This document shows positions 18,132 to 25,479 of a stretch of DNA of 32,771 nucleotides, piece after piece. This DNA comes from UBA7396 sp964527685 (GTDB lineage: Bacteria; Patescibacteriota; Gracilibacteria; BD1-5; UBA6164): contig CAZGOC010000007.1 in NCBI GenBank assembly GCA_964527685.1, forward strand, positions 1 through 32,771, read 5' to 3'. A program made the position numbers and the translations under genes. The notes beneath the pieces are model-generated. The model was given only the letters and a program-made list of their open reading frames with translations, searched no databases and was not told the DNA's origin. Position 1 is the first letter of the stretch. Every line of letters begins with the position of its first letter.

Positions 18132-18586
18132 TCGCCCTTCCTCCCGGCGGCTACGACACTGAGCCGGTATACCGTTCGGCGGCTCCCCCAATCTGAGTCG
18201 TCCTGAACCGCTGCTCGGTCCAAGACGCGCAGTCCAACGCCGAAGTCACCCTCGCGTCCCGAGCCCTCCAAGAGCTGACCCCTCTGGGTGGTGGTTCTCT
18301 CGAATGTCCAACCGAGCTCGGTGAGTTCCACACGGTAGAACTCGAACACGTCCTCAGCGGACATGTCGCTGCGAACGTCGATAGTAATGTATGTACTGTT
18401 AGGGCCCCCGAGGGTCGTTCCCGGATGGTCTACTGTCCGGATCACTTCGCCGTCGGGAACCACCAGAGAGGAAACAGGCAGCGCCTTCAGTTCCTCGACG
18501 GTGTAACCGTCAGGACTCTTGTCACAGCCGAGCGAAGCCAGAACGGCCAGCGCTATCACGGCCACCGCTGCTGGACTCCTCAGCAC
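18128..18586 (-). CDS. Predicted lipoprotein of unknown function
   Basis: This 152-residue protein begins with a GTG at 18584-18586 that overlaps the stop of the upstream chimeric gene. The N-terminus has a short hydrophobic stretch ending in the lipobox LASLGC, so the mature protein should be lipid-anchored at Cys24. The remainder includes YTVEELKALPVSSLVVPDGE and MSAEDVFEFYRVELTELGW, a pattern seen in small extracytoplasmic domains of unknown role. An alternative upstream start would bury the lipobox, so the GTG is preferred. It is translationally coupled on both sides and probably formed a surface operon with the truncated exported gene and the intact ancestor of the hydrolase half of the upstream ORF. 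Confidence 0.75.
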   Translation of the reverse strand: MLRSPAAVAVIALAVLASLGCDKSPDGYTVEELKALPVSSLVVPDGEVIRTVDHPGTTLGGPNSTYITIDVRSDMSAEDVFEFYRVELTELGWTFERTTTQRGQLLEGSGREGDFGVGLRVLDRAAVQDDSDWGSRRTVYRLSVVAAGRKGE

Positions 18587-20379
18587 GTGTAGCCTCCGGC
18601 GCCGAGCTTCGCGCGGATCAGCGCCAGGACCTCGTCGGCGAGGATCACCTGGCCACCCGTGCCGCAGTGACTGACAGTGAAGCTTCCTGTGTGATCCGGG
18701 AAGTTCATATGCTGGGCCGGCGAAGTGCCCGCTGCCTCTGCCACCTTGGCAAGCTCGGCTGCGGCAACGGCGGGCCCAACAACAGGAATCGCCAATTTTG
18801 CCGCGTTGCACCGGACGATGCCCGAAACCTCCCATTCAACAGAACCGTTCACCGAAAACCGTGACCCTCCAAGCGGACGAGGCCCGTCGTACGGGTTAGC
18901 GTTGTTGCCCTGGAGGATGACCATGTCGCCGAGGTTGGTGTCGCCGAACGGGGCGTCCCAGCACCCGACGAGGTAGCCGCAGGCGCTCACTTTGACCTGA
19001 ATCGACCCGTAGGCGTTGTAGTACTCGATTGGAGGCAACTGCCGCGCGGGCGAGTTGGCCCACGCCATCCACTGACCCTCAGGATCGAGGTCATGGATGG
19101 CCGGGCGGTCGATGAAGAGGTTGGCCTGGTCGGCAATCCAGCGCGCAGCCTGGTAAGCAAGGACGGACGTTCCGTATGAGTTCAAAATGGTCACGGGGTT
19201 GGTGAGAAAGTTCTCGGTGGCTACGCCGAACCGCGCCACGTACGACCCCTCGTGCACGCTCGCAAAGAAGAAGGCACTGTCCACCATCGTCGTGCCGAAA
19301 GTAGGATCCGTTTCGGCTGCGTAGGCAAGCATGCCGCGGATGATCGCACCGCCCTGGCTGTAGCCAAGGAGAATAACAGGTTGCCCGCCGGACTCCTCGT
19401 ACTTTCGCTCGAACAGACGAGCCGCCATCACGTCGAGCGAGTGGACCTCGATCCGTTCCCCGAGCCTCGGCTCGTTGCTGATGAGCAGCCGCAACTTGGT
19501 ATGGAGGGCGTTTGCAAGGCTCTCTGAGAACGTGGCAAGCAGGGCGCGAGCCCCTGGATCCTGGCGCGCGAGGAAGACCGCACGATGAAGGGCTACGATG
19601 GTCTTCCCTGTGCCGGCGGACCCGGCGACACGAGCAGGACCGTTGAAATTCCGCTCGACCAGCCGCCGTTGGGCGGGGTGCAGGAAGACGAGCCACTTCT
19701 CCCAGGGTGCGTTGAGCGCACGCTCGAGCTCGTCGACATCGTGCATGACTCGGAACCGCCGAAGTGCGTCGGGATGCGCGAACGGGTCTGGCGTCGGCGT
19801 TTCCGGGCGTGGGACAGGCGGGACGCCCCCGGTCGCGATCTCCAGGAGTGCCTCAGCGGCTTCGGCGGGCAGGTGCTCGGCAATCTGGAGGATACTGTCC
19901 TCATCAGCGCTCCGAACCTCGGAGAGCCAGTCTGTTGGGACGCCGTAGCTCAGGAGCGTCGCCTCCGCGATCGAGGCGAATAGCTTCGGCTTTGGTGGGG
20001 CGGGCATCGTGACCTCGATGAACCGGGGGACGATGACCTCCTCGACCAGCTCCCGAATCTCGACGAGCTGTGCCGCTCCGGTAATCGGATGCACGTCGAG
20101 CCGGCGGCGCTCCGCCCAGGCGTATGCCCTGTCATGATGGTCGACGTAACAAACGAGCAGGCTTTCAGCAGTCTGGTGGACGATGATGCGAAGGTCGTCC
20201 GAGACACGCACCGACCAGAAGTTCTTGTCCTTGATGCGCCCCAGCCGATGGAAGTTCATCCCCTGGTTTTTCGGGTCCACCTGGAGGTCGAACACGGTCA
20301 GCTTGGCGCGCTTCTGCTCCTCGGGGGTCAATCGCACGAGGCTATCGGTGAACGTGTCGGCGATGCGGAATTCGGTCAT
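18580..20379 (-). CDS. Chimeric ORF: RelE-like/UvrD-type helicase N-terminus fused to serine-hydrolase C-terminus
   Basis: The 599-residue frame joins two unrelated halves. Residues 1-95 resemble a RelE/ParE-type fold (FHRLGRIKDKNFWSVRVSDD, then VCYVDHHDRAYAWAERR), and about 230-325 are the start of a UvrD/Rep helicase: FLHPAQRRLVERN, Walker A GSAGTGKT at 253-260, ATFSESLANAL and IEVHSLDVMAARLF. This layout is known for large RelE-UvrD helicases, which continue for several hundred residues. Here, near residue 326 (about base 19400), the sequence switches to an alpha/beta hydrolase: PVILLGYSQGGAI with Ser341 as the likely nucleophile, several Cys residues, and a late MNFPDHTGSF that could supply the His. 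The helicase lacks motifs II-VI and the hydrolase lacks its signal peptide and first strands, so neither half is likely to work normally. It follows the ATPase gene by six bases. Confidence 0.75.
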   Translation of the reverse strand: MTEFRIADTFTDSLVRLTPEEQKRAKLTVFDLQVDPKNQGMNFHRLGRIKDKNFWSVRVSDDLRIIVHQTAESLLVCYVDHHDRAYAWAERRRLDVHPITGAAQLVEIRELVEEVIVPRFIEVTMPAPPKPKLFASIAEATLLSYGVPTDWLSEVRSADEDSILQIAEHLPAEAAEALLEIATGGVPPVPRPETPTPDPFAHPDALRRFRVMHDVDELERALNAPWEKWLVFLHPAQRRLVERNFNGPARVAGSAGTGKTIVALHRAVFLARQDPGARALLATFSESLANALHTKLRLLISNEPRLGERIEVHSLDVMAARLFERKYEESGGQPVILLGYSQGGAIIRGMLAYAAETDPTFGTTMVDSAFFFASVHEGSYVARFGVATENFLTNPVTILNSYGTSVLAYQAARWIADQANLFIDRPAIHDLDPEGQWMAWANSPARQLPPIEYYNAYGSIQVKVSACGYLVGCWDAPFGDTNLGDMVILQGNNANPYDGPRPLGGSRFSVNGSVEWEVSGIVRCNAAKLAIPVVGPAVAAAELAKVAEAAGTSPAQHMNFPDHTGSFTVSHCGTGGQVILADEVLALIRAKLGAGGYTC

Positions 20380-20385
20380 CTCGCC

Positions 20386-21579
20386 CTACTCGGCCGGCAT
20401 GTCGTTGCCGGGCATGATACGGCGCATGAATTCATCGAACAGCGGCACCGTGAATGCAGTATCGCCGTGAGTTGGGCTCCAAATCATACCCTTCGCTATC
20501 AGCTGAGCGCGGGTGGGACCGAGCGACATGACACGTCGCCCGAGCCTTGCTGCAATATCGCCTGACCGATGTGGCCCGGGTCCAAGCTCAGCCATCGCCC
20601 GCAGGTAGCGGCGCTCATTCGGCGTCAACCTGTCGAACCGGACGCGAAAGAAGCTTTCATCGAGGGCCGCGATAGCCTGGGCGGACGCGGCCTCGACATC
20701 CTCTTCGGTGATGGGGGACTCGTCCGCGGCTTCCCAGGAGTGCAGCCCCCACTCCTGAAGGAAGTACGGGTAGGCGTGTGTGACCTCTACCAGGCGGTCG
20801 AGTGCGGCCTCCTCGATACTCGCTCCCTGGTTGGCGATTGGGATTGCGATCGCCTCGCGCGCCGATTCTTCGTCGAGCGGGCCAATCTCCCAGACATCGA
20901 ACATGCGCTCCGCGTATGACTTGGCCCGTCCTAACTGCCCGCGAAGCTGCGGAAGGCCCGCGCCGACGAGCAGGACAGGTAGCAGCCTCTGGGCAGTGCG
21001 ATGAAGGGCCACGATGAGCGCCGATAGCTGCTCCTCCTCGACGTACTGCAACTCGTCGATGAAGAGGATGACCGCGGTGTCTGCCGCCCTTGCTGCCTCG
21101 CCCACGGCTTCGATCAGCGCCTGCAGATCCTGCTCGAGGTCACCGTTGTCGGCCAGCCCGGGCTCCGGTTCGAAGTCGATCCCAACCTCGATGTCCCGGT
21201 ACCTCACCTTGAGGCTGCGAGCGAAACCTGCGAGTGCTCGCAACGCACGCTGCGCCAGATCTTTCGCCTGCTGATTTCTTGATAGCCCGAGTAGGGCCAC
21301 GCGTAACTGAGGGGCGATGAGAGCGGGGAGCGAACGTCCTTCCGGCGCTTCCACCCGAATGGTGTGAATGCCCGAAGCCTCGGCATCGTCACGCATACGA
21401 TCGAGGAGGACGGTCTTCCCGACTCCCCGCAATCCAACGAGCAGCACGTTTTTGGCTGGCCTTCCCGCACGTACCCGTTCGATTGCGATGCGTGTTGCTT
21501 CCCGGACGTCATCGCGCCCGGCCAATTCTGGTGGAGGCGTCCCGGCGCCGGGAGCGAACGGGTTTGCTACTGGGTCCAT
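20386..21579 (-). CDS. AAA ATPase (ORC/AAA_16-like) with C-terminal winged helix
   Basis: This 397-residue P-loop protein has an ORC1/Cdc6-like or AAA_16-like arrangement. ELAGRDDVREA precedes Walker A GLRGVGKT (49-56). Walker B is AVILFIDELQYV, with Asp175-Glu176. The sensor-like region is LPVLLVGAGLPQLRG. The C-terminal 100 residues (RLTPNERRYLRAMAELG and following) resemble a winged-helix domain. Proteins of this kind are common in mobile elements and actinobacterial genomes, and their substrate is generally unknown. The gene is followed after six bases by the helicase-hydrolase chimera, so it may have partnered the intact helicase. A promoter directly upstream suggests leaderless expression. 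Confidence 0.85.
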   Translation of the reverse strand: MDPVANPFAPGAGTPPPELAGRDDVREATRIAIERVRAGRPAKNVLLVGLRGVGKTVLLDRMRDDAEASGIHTIRVEAPEGRSLPALIAPQLRVALLGLSRNQQAKDLAQRALRALAGFARSLKVRYRDIEVGIDFEPEPGLADNGDLEQDLQALIEAVGEAARAADTAVILFIDELQYVEEEQLSALIVALHRTAQRLLPVLLVGAGLPQLRGQLGRAKSYAERMFDVWEIGPLDEESAREAIAIPIANQGASIEEAALDRLVEVTHAYPYFLQEWGLHSWEAADESPITEEDVEAASAQAIAALDESFFRVRFDRLTPNERRYLRAMAELGPGPHRSGDIAARLGRRVMSLGPTRAQLIAKGMIWSPTHGDTAFTVPLFDEFMRRIMPGNDMPAE

Positions 21580-21585
21580 GCCGCA

Positions 21586-21615
21586 ATTGTACGGAAATTA
21601 GGGTAGTTTAGCCAA
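21586..21615 (-). promoter_or_regulatory. Leaderless promoter of the AAA ATPase gene
   Basis: On the minus strand TTGGCT (21610-21615) is followed after 18 bases by TACAAT (21586-21591), and the ATPase ATG starts six bases after that. A transcript starting at the usual distance from this -10 would begin at or next to the A of the ATG. No ribosome-binding site is present. Upstream, GCTCTTT occurs twice in tandem. Confidence 0.6.
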
Positions 21616-21660
21616 AGAGCATAAAGAGCGATAAATTCCCTACAAACCGCGTGCTGGTGA

Positions 21661-21951
21661 CTACCTGAGCCCCAGCTTTCGCAGCCGGGATTCGACCGCA
21701 CTCGGTTGGCGCCCCAGATGTTCCGCGATTTCGGAGATGGACGCTCCTTCGTCATGTAGCGACTTCAGTTCCCCTTCCTCATCCTCGCTCCACGGCTCAT
21801 AGGCCCGCGGGTGCTCCGCTCGGATCGCCGTCCGTTCCTGGGCGGTCAGCGGGCGCGTCACGTCCACCAATTCCAACGCTTCCTCCGCCGCCCGGAAGAT
21901 GTCCAGATACGTGGGGGTCGGGTGCGAGTCGACGATTTGCGAGTAGCTCAT
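21661..21951 (-). CDS. Small helix-turn-helix protein
   Basis: This 96-residue protein has an N-terminal segment with no recognised family (MSYSQIVDSHPTPTYLDIF) and a C-terminal SANT/Myb-like or sigma-like HTH: EPWSEDEEGELKSLHDEG, then ISEIAEHLGRQPSAVESRL and RKLGLR. Such C-terminal modules are found alone or at the end of helicases and nucleases, so it could be a free DNA-binding protein or the tail of a lost larger gene. It lies 82 bp upstream of the ATPase on the same strand. Confidence 0.65.
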   Translation of the reverse strand: MSYSQIVDSHPTPTYLDIFRAAEEALELVDVTRPLTAQERTAIRAEHPRAYEPWSEDEEGELKSLHDEGASISEIAEHLGRQPSAVESRLRKLGLR

Positions 21952-22050
21952 CCCGCCGTCGGGATATTCTTCCGCGTCGCCTCGGGGTGAAGGAGCGTCT
22001 CGATCTGTTTCGGCTGGCCAGCGGTGCGGCGGGTGGTCAGGGATGTACTC

Positions 22051-22470
22051 TCAATAGAGAAATGGATCGATGATAGTCAGTGCGCCGATGCGCTGACCGT
22101 TCTGGAGGTCTTCGGAATAGAGCCGCGAGCACCCGCTCGCCAGTGCAGCGGCGACGATGAGCGCGTCGTAGAAGCTGTACTGGTACCTCTCCTGTACATC
22201 GAGTGCCCGTTGGAAGAGATCCTGCGTCGGCATCACCTTCCAAAGAGGCACGAGGACCGATGACAGGAATGCGCGGCAATCGGTAAGAGTGACGCTGTCT
22301 CGCAGCTTGTGCCTGAGCACATTGAGGGTCTCTTGCACCACCTGCTGGCTGATTACGCCCTCCCCTCGTAGCTGGTTTTCGACGAGATCCATCGCAATAG
22401 CTCGCTTTTCTGGCTCTTGCTTCGAAAACAGGTAGATGAGGACACTCGAGTCGATGAAATTACCGCTCAT
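22051..22470 (-). CDS. PIN-domain toxin (VapC-like), copy 1
   Basis: This 139-residue PIN ribonuclease has the expected acidic set: Asp7 in NFIDSSVLIY, Glu47 in VVQETLNVL, Asp102 in FYDALIVAAA and Asp121 in LYSEDLQNG. PIN toxins of VapBC modules cut RNA, often tRNA or rRNA. The start overlaps the antitoxin end by 11 nt, typical of a coupled module. It is near-identical to copy 2 at 23235, except in the last 50 residues, where about nine differ. Confidence 0.9.
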   Translation of the reverse strand: MSGNFIDSSVLIYLFSKQEPEKRAIAMDLVENQLRGEGVISQQVVQETLNVLRHKLRDSVTLTDCRAFLSSVLVPLWKVMPTQDLFQRALDVQERYQYSFYDALIVAAALASGCSRLYSEDLQNGQRIGALTIIDPFLY

Positions 22471-22743
22471 TCATCTCGTCCCGGGTGAACTTGCGCCCCC
22501 CAGTATCGGCGTAGGCCTGAATCCGGCGAATCACGTCCATCGCCGCTTGGACCTCGGCGTCGTTCCGCGTGTATTCTTCGAGCCACCCGCGGAACTTCTC
22601 GTTCAGCGTCGTATGCTCGGCCCGCGCCTTCTCCCTCGCCGCCTCGATGAGCTTGTCGTCGGCACTCAGCGTAATGTTCTTCACTTCACCCTCCCCGGGC
22701 CAGAAATACGAAGACAGTGTACGCGAGAGTCGTGCACACTGGT
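22199..22743 (-). repeat. 545-bp exact duplicate, copy 1 (partner at 23383-23927)
   Basis: This stretch covers the antitoxin gene, its upstream region and the 5' two thirds of the toxin gene. By direct comparison it is identical to 23383-23927, 1184 bp away. Beyond 22743 similarity stops at once, while below 22199 it continues as homologous but diverged toxin sequence. Confidence 0.9.
22460..22684 (-). CDS. Antitoxin (VapB/RHH-like), copy 1
   Basis: This 74-residue antitoxin starts at a GTG (22682-22684) preceded by GGAGGGTGAA. The N-terminal KNITLSADDKLIEAAREKAR fits a ribbon-helix-helix DNA-binding domain, and the rest (LNEKFRGWLEEYTRND, then DVIRRIQAYADTGG) would bind the toxin. It should neutralise the PIN protein encoded directly downstream and repress the module. 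The frame is open upstream, but the upstream residues are not conserved in copy 2, which supports the GTG. The sequence is identical in copy 2. Confidence 0.85.
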   Translation of the reverse strand: MKNITLSADDKLIEAAREKARAEHTTLNEKFRGWLEEYTRNDAEVQAAMDVIRRIQAYADTGGRKFTRDEMNER

Positions 22744-22824
22744 AACGGTGTGGAGGCGTCGGCCATCTTGTTGGGGTCAACGAAATGGCCCTTGGAAGCC
22801 GTGGCCCAACCGGGAAGTTCCCTT

Positions 22825-23223
22825 TCACCGAACAGGAGCGGCCTCACCGATGATCCGGTTGAACTCGGCTTCGACCTTCGCGGCGAAGTCCGACTGGACC
22901 GCCCAGACGTCGCGGGACTCTGCGCACACCCACCGCCCCTGCGTCCGGAGATTGTTCACACCTGGCACCCCGTACGTCTCCATCGTGGCCTTCTTCTCCT
23001 TTGCGCCCCCCTGCACCACTAGGTCCGACCAGTCCTGCTCGTCTTTCCCGCGCCACACGAGCTGTGGGTCGAGGTCGCGGTTGTGCCGCTCGTAGGCTAC
23101 CTGCAGCGGCGCATCGGCATGCTTTTCAAGCATCCCCTGGTACTCCGCCGTCGGGATATTCACCCGCCGCGCCTCATCGTGTACCAGCATTTCGATGGAT
23201 TTGCTGCGGGGGGCGGGCTTAGC
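22825..23223 (-). pseudogene. Fused scrap of a type III-like restriction-modification system (Mod N-terminus joined to Res C-terminus)
   Basis: The frame opens with KPAPRSKSIEMLVHDEARR, NIPTAEYQ, then AYERHNRDLDPQLVWRGKDE and QDWSDLVVQ, the N-terminal 60-70 residues of a known class of adenine methyltransferases paired with type III-like Res subunits. It then switches, near base 23010, to AKEKKATMETYGVPGVNN, TQGRWVCAESRDVWAVQSDF and NRIIGEA, which resembles the C-terminus of the partner Res helicase-nuclease. Everything between, normally about 5 kb of mod and res, is missing. The natural start codon is also lost where copy 2 of the VapBC-type module abuts. Family identification is from memory of conserved blocks and should be checked by search. 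Confidence 0.7.
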
Positions 23224-23234
23224 CTATACGAACC

Positions 23235-23654
23235 TCAATCGAGGAATGGGTTGACGATCGTCAGGCCGCTGATTCGCTGACCGTTCTGGAGGTCTTCGGA
23301 ATAGAGCCGCGAGCACCCGCTCACCAGTGCAGCGGCGACGATGAGCGCGTCGTAGAAGTGGTACTGGTAGCGTTCCTGGATCTCGAGTGCCCGTTGGAAG
23401 AGATCCTGCGTCGGCATCACCTTCCAAAGAGGCACGAGGACCGATGACAGGAATGCGCGGCAATCGGTAAGAGTGACGCTGTCTCGCAGCTTGTGCCTGA
23501 GCACATTGAGGGTCTCTTGCACCACCTGCTGGCTGATTACGCCCTCCCCTCGTAGCTGGTTTTCGACGAGATCCATCGCAATAGCTCGCTTTTCTGGCTC
23601 TTGCTTCGAAAACAGGTAGATGAGGACACTCGAGTCGATGAAATTACCGCTCAT
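23235..23654 (-). CDS. PIN-domain toxin (VapC-like), copy 2
   Basis: This 139-residue homologue of copy 1 has the same acidic residues (Asp7, Glu47, Asp102, Asp121). Residues 1 to about 90 are identical. The C-terminal third differs (EIQERYQYHFYD against DVQERYQYSFYD, ending TIVNPFLD against TIIDPFLY). Because the antitoxins are identical, the two modules should cross-neutralise. The stop lies about 10 bases before the restriction-modification remnant begins. Confidence 0.9.
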   Translation of the reverse strand: MSGNFIDSSVLIYLFSKQEPEKRAIAMDLVENQLRGEGVISQQVVQETLNVLRHKLRDSVTLTDCRAFLSSVLVPLWKVMPTQDLFQRALEIQERYQYHFYDALIVAAALVSGCSRLYSEDLQNGQRISGLTIVNPFLD

Positions 23655-23927
23655 TCATCTCGTCCCGGGTGAACTTGCGCCCCCCAGTATCGGCGTAGGC
23701 CTGAATCCGGCGAATCACGTCCATCGCCGCTTGGACCTCGGCGTCGTTCCGCGTGTATTCTTCGAGCCACCCGCGGAACTTCTCGTTCAGCGTCGTATGC
23801 TCGGCCCGCGCCTTCTCCCTCGCCGCCTCGATGAGCTTGTCGTCGGCACTCAGCGTAATGTTCTTCACTTCACCCTCCCCGGGCCAGAAATACGAAGACA
23901 GTGTACGCGAGAGTCGTGCACACTGGT
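23383..23927 (-). repeat. 545-bp exact duplicate, copy 2
   Basis: This is the partner of 22199-22743. The identity ends at 23927, only 16 bp before the left end of the ISKra4-like element. Confidence 0.9.
23644..23868 (-). CDS. Antitoxin (VapB/RHH-like), copy 2
   Basis: The protein is identical to the copy 1 antitoxin: 74 aa, GTG start at 23866-23868, and the same GGAGGGTGAA ribosome-binding site. It overlaps the copy 2 toxin by 11 nt. The upstream non-coding segment to 23927 is also identical, so both modules should share the same promoter and operator. Confidence 0.85.
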   Translation of the reverse strand: MKNITLSADDKLIEAAREKARAEHTTLNEKFRGWLEEYTRNDAEVQAAMDVIRRIQAYADTGGRKFTRDEMNER

Positions 23928-23943
23928 GACAGCCTCGGGATGC

Positions 23944-25479
23944 GGGTGTGGTTCAGATTTTTTGCAAAGGAGAGTAAGCGGGTAGAGGATAGGTGGTGGC
24001 GGGCGAAGGAAGGCCTGGTGAGAGACGGTCAGTTGGGAAGTAGTTGGAGCGAGTCACTATCGGAAGCGGGGATGGCGCTGGGGCGTTGGCGGAAGGAGCA
24101 CCCGTGGGCGACGTTGGACGAGATCGAAGAGGCGCGTGATCGCTGGATGAAGCCAGTGCTGGCCAGGATGACGGCAGAGTTAGCGCAGGACAGCCCGGCA
24201 GCGGCAGTTGGCGGGCAGCGTTGCCCGGAGTGCCGGGCTCACCTGAGCAATGCTGGAAGACGGGGGCGTGAACTGCTCGGGGAGGGAGGTCAGCGCATCT
24301 GGATTGAGCGAGAATACGCTCACTGCCGGGCCTGCGGATGGGCCGGTTTCCCCCCTCGATAGGGTACTGGGACTGGCCTCGTTCGGTTACACGCCACGGC
24401 TGACGGGGGCGATCGTGCGGCTCGGCTCGCTGACGTCCTTCGAGGAGGCGAGCAGCCTGTTGGAGGACCTGCTCGGGGTGAGCGTCTCGCGCGCGACGGT
24501 ACGACGGTTGACGGAGGCTGCAGGCCGGGCGTTGCTGGAGGAGGAAGCTGCCGGGGCGGAGCGGATCCAGAAAGGGCTGTTGCGCCCGCGTGGTGATGGT
24601 GGCCAACTGCAGCAGGTGAGCGTGGATGGGGCCATGGTTCCGCTGGTGGGCGGGGAGTGGGCGGAGGTAAAGACCGTCGCCATCGGCCAGGTAAGGCGTG
24701 CTGTAAATGGGCCGAGAGCAGAGCAGTTGAGCTACTTCTCGCGCCTGGCCAGTCATGACAGCTTCCGGGAGCAGGCGCGGCTGGAGTTCTTCCGGCGAGC
24801 CACGGAGAACGCCCGGGAGGTCGTCGCGGTAACCGACGGGGCGGACTGGATCCAGGGGTTCCTGGACGAGCATTGTCCGTCCGCACTCCGCATCATCGAT
24901 TGGGGGCATGTGGCCGGGTACCTGGGACAGGCTGGTCAAGCGCTCCATGGTCCCGGCACAAAAGACTGCAGCGCCTGGGTGGAAAGCCAACTCGAAGTTC
25001 TGTGGTCAGGCGACCCGGCTCATGTCGTCGCAGCCTTGGCGAGGCTGGAGGATGGTGCTCCCGATGCTGTCCGGGTCGCCCGCCAGTATCTCGAGAGGCG
25101 GCTGGACCAGGTCCGCTACGCAGCTTTCCGGGCAGGCGGCTATCCGCTCGGCAGCGGCATCGTCGAGAGTGCCAACAAGGCGGTCGTCGAGGCTCGCCTC
25201 AAAGGTCGCGGGCGGCATTGGGCCCGGACCAACGTCGATCCGATGCTTGCCCTGCGCTGCGCCTCGGCCAGCCACCGCTGGGCCCAGATCCACCCTCGCC
25301 TTCGTCGTACGCACTGGCATCGTCCTCTACCCGCTCCACCCCCACCTCCACCTTCCCGGCCGCTGCCATCCCTGGTCCCGGGACTGCACCACGTCGTCAC
25401 CATGGCCAACGGCAAACCGACTGCGGGACACTTCTGGAAGCGCTTCCCTGCCTGCCGTGCAAAATCATGATGGACACCC
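23944..25479 (+). mobile_element. ISKra4-like insertion sequence
   Basis: The left end GGGTGTGGTTCAGATTTTTTGC and the complement of the right end (GGGTGTCCATCATGATTTTGC) are imperfect terminal inverted repeats enclosing the transposase reading frames. Each is given here as its outer part only: GGGTGT, then TTCA/TCAT, then GATTTT and TGCA. The span is about 1536 bp. I see no clear target duplication. On its right it interrupts an unrecognised minus-strand gene, and on its left it abuts the duplicated VapBC-type module. Confidence 0.7.
23946..25470 (+). CDS. ISKra4-family transposase in two frames (+1 break)
   Basis: The first frame, ending in TAG at 24360-24362, carries a zinc-binding part (QRCPECRAHL and YAHCRACGWAGF). 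The second frame picks up at the same place (LDRVLGLASFGYTPRL) and holds the DDE part: VSVDGAMVPLVGG, VTDGADWIQGF, then YPLGSGIVESANKAVVEAR and GRHWARTNVDPML, ending in ANGKPTAGHFWKR. These are hallmark ISKra4 blocks. The frames meet at a run of six C (24350-24355). Removing one base restores a single protein. This may be a programmed slip or a simple mutation. The start in the first frame is uncertain: a GTG at 23946 and later codons are possible. Confidence 0.75.

Noticed and set aside
18587..18835. Upstream extension of the lipoprotein frame
   Set aside because: It lies within the hydrolase coding sequence and would hide the signal peptide and lipobox.
25140..25479. Continuation of the unrecognised gene through the ISKra4-like element
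   Set aside because: This part is exactly antisense to the transposase C-terminus, so the open frame is accidental.
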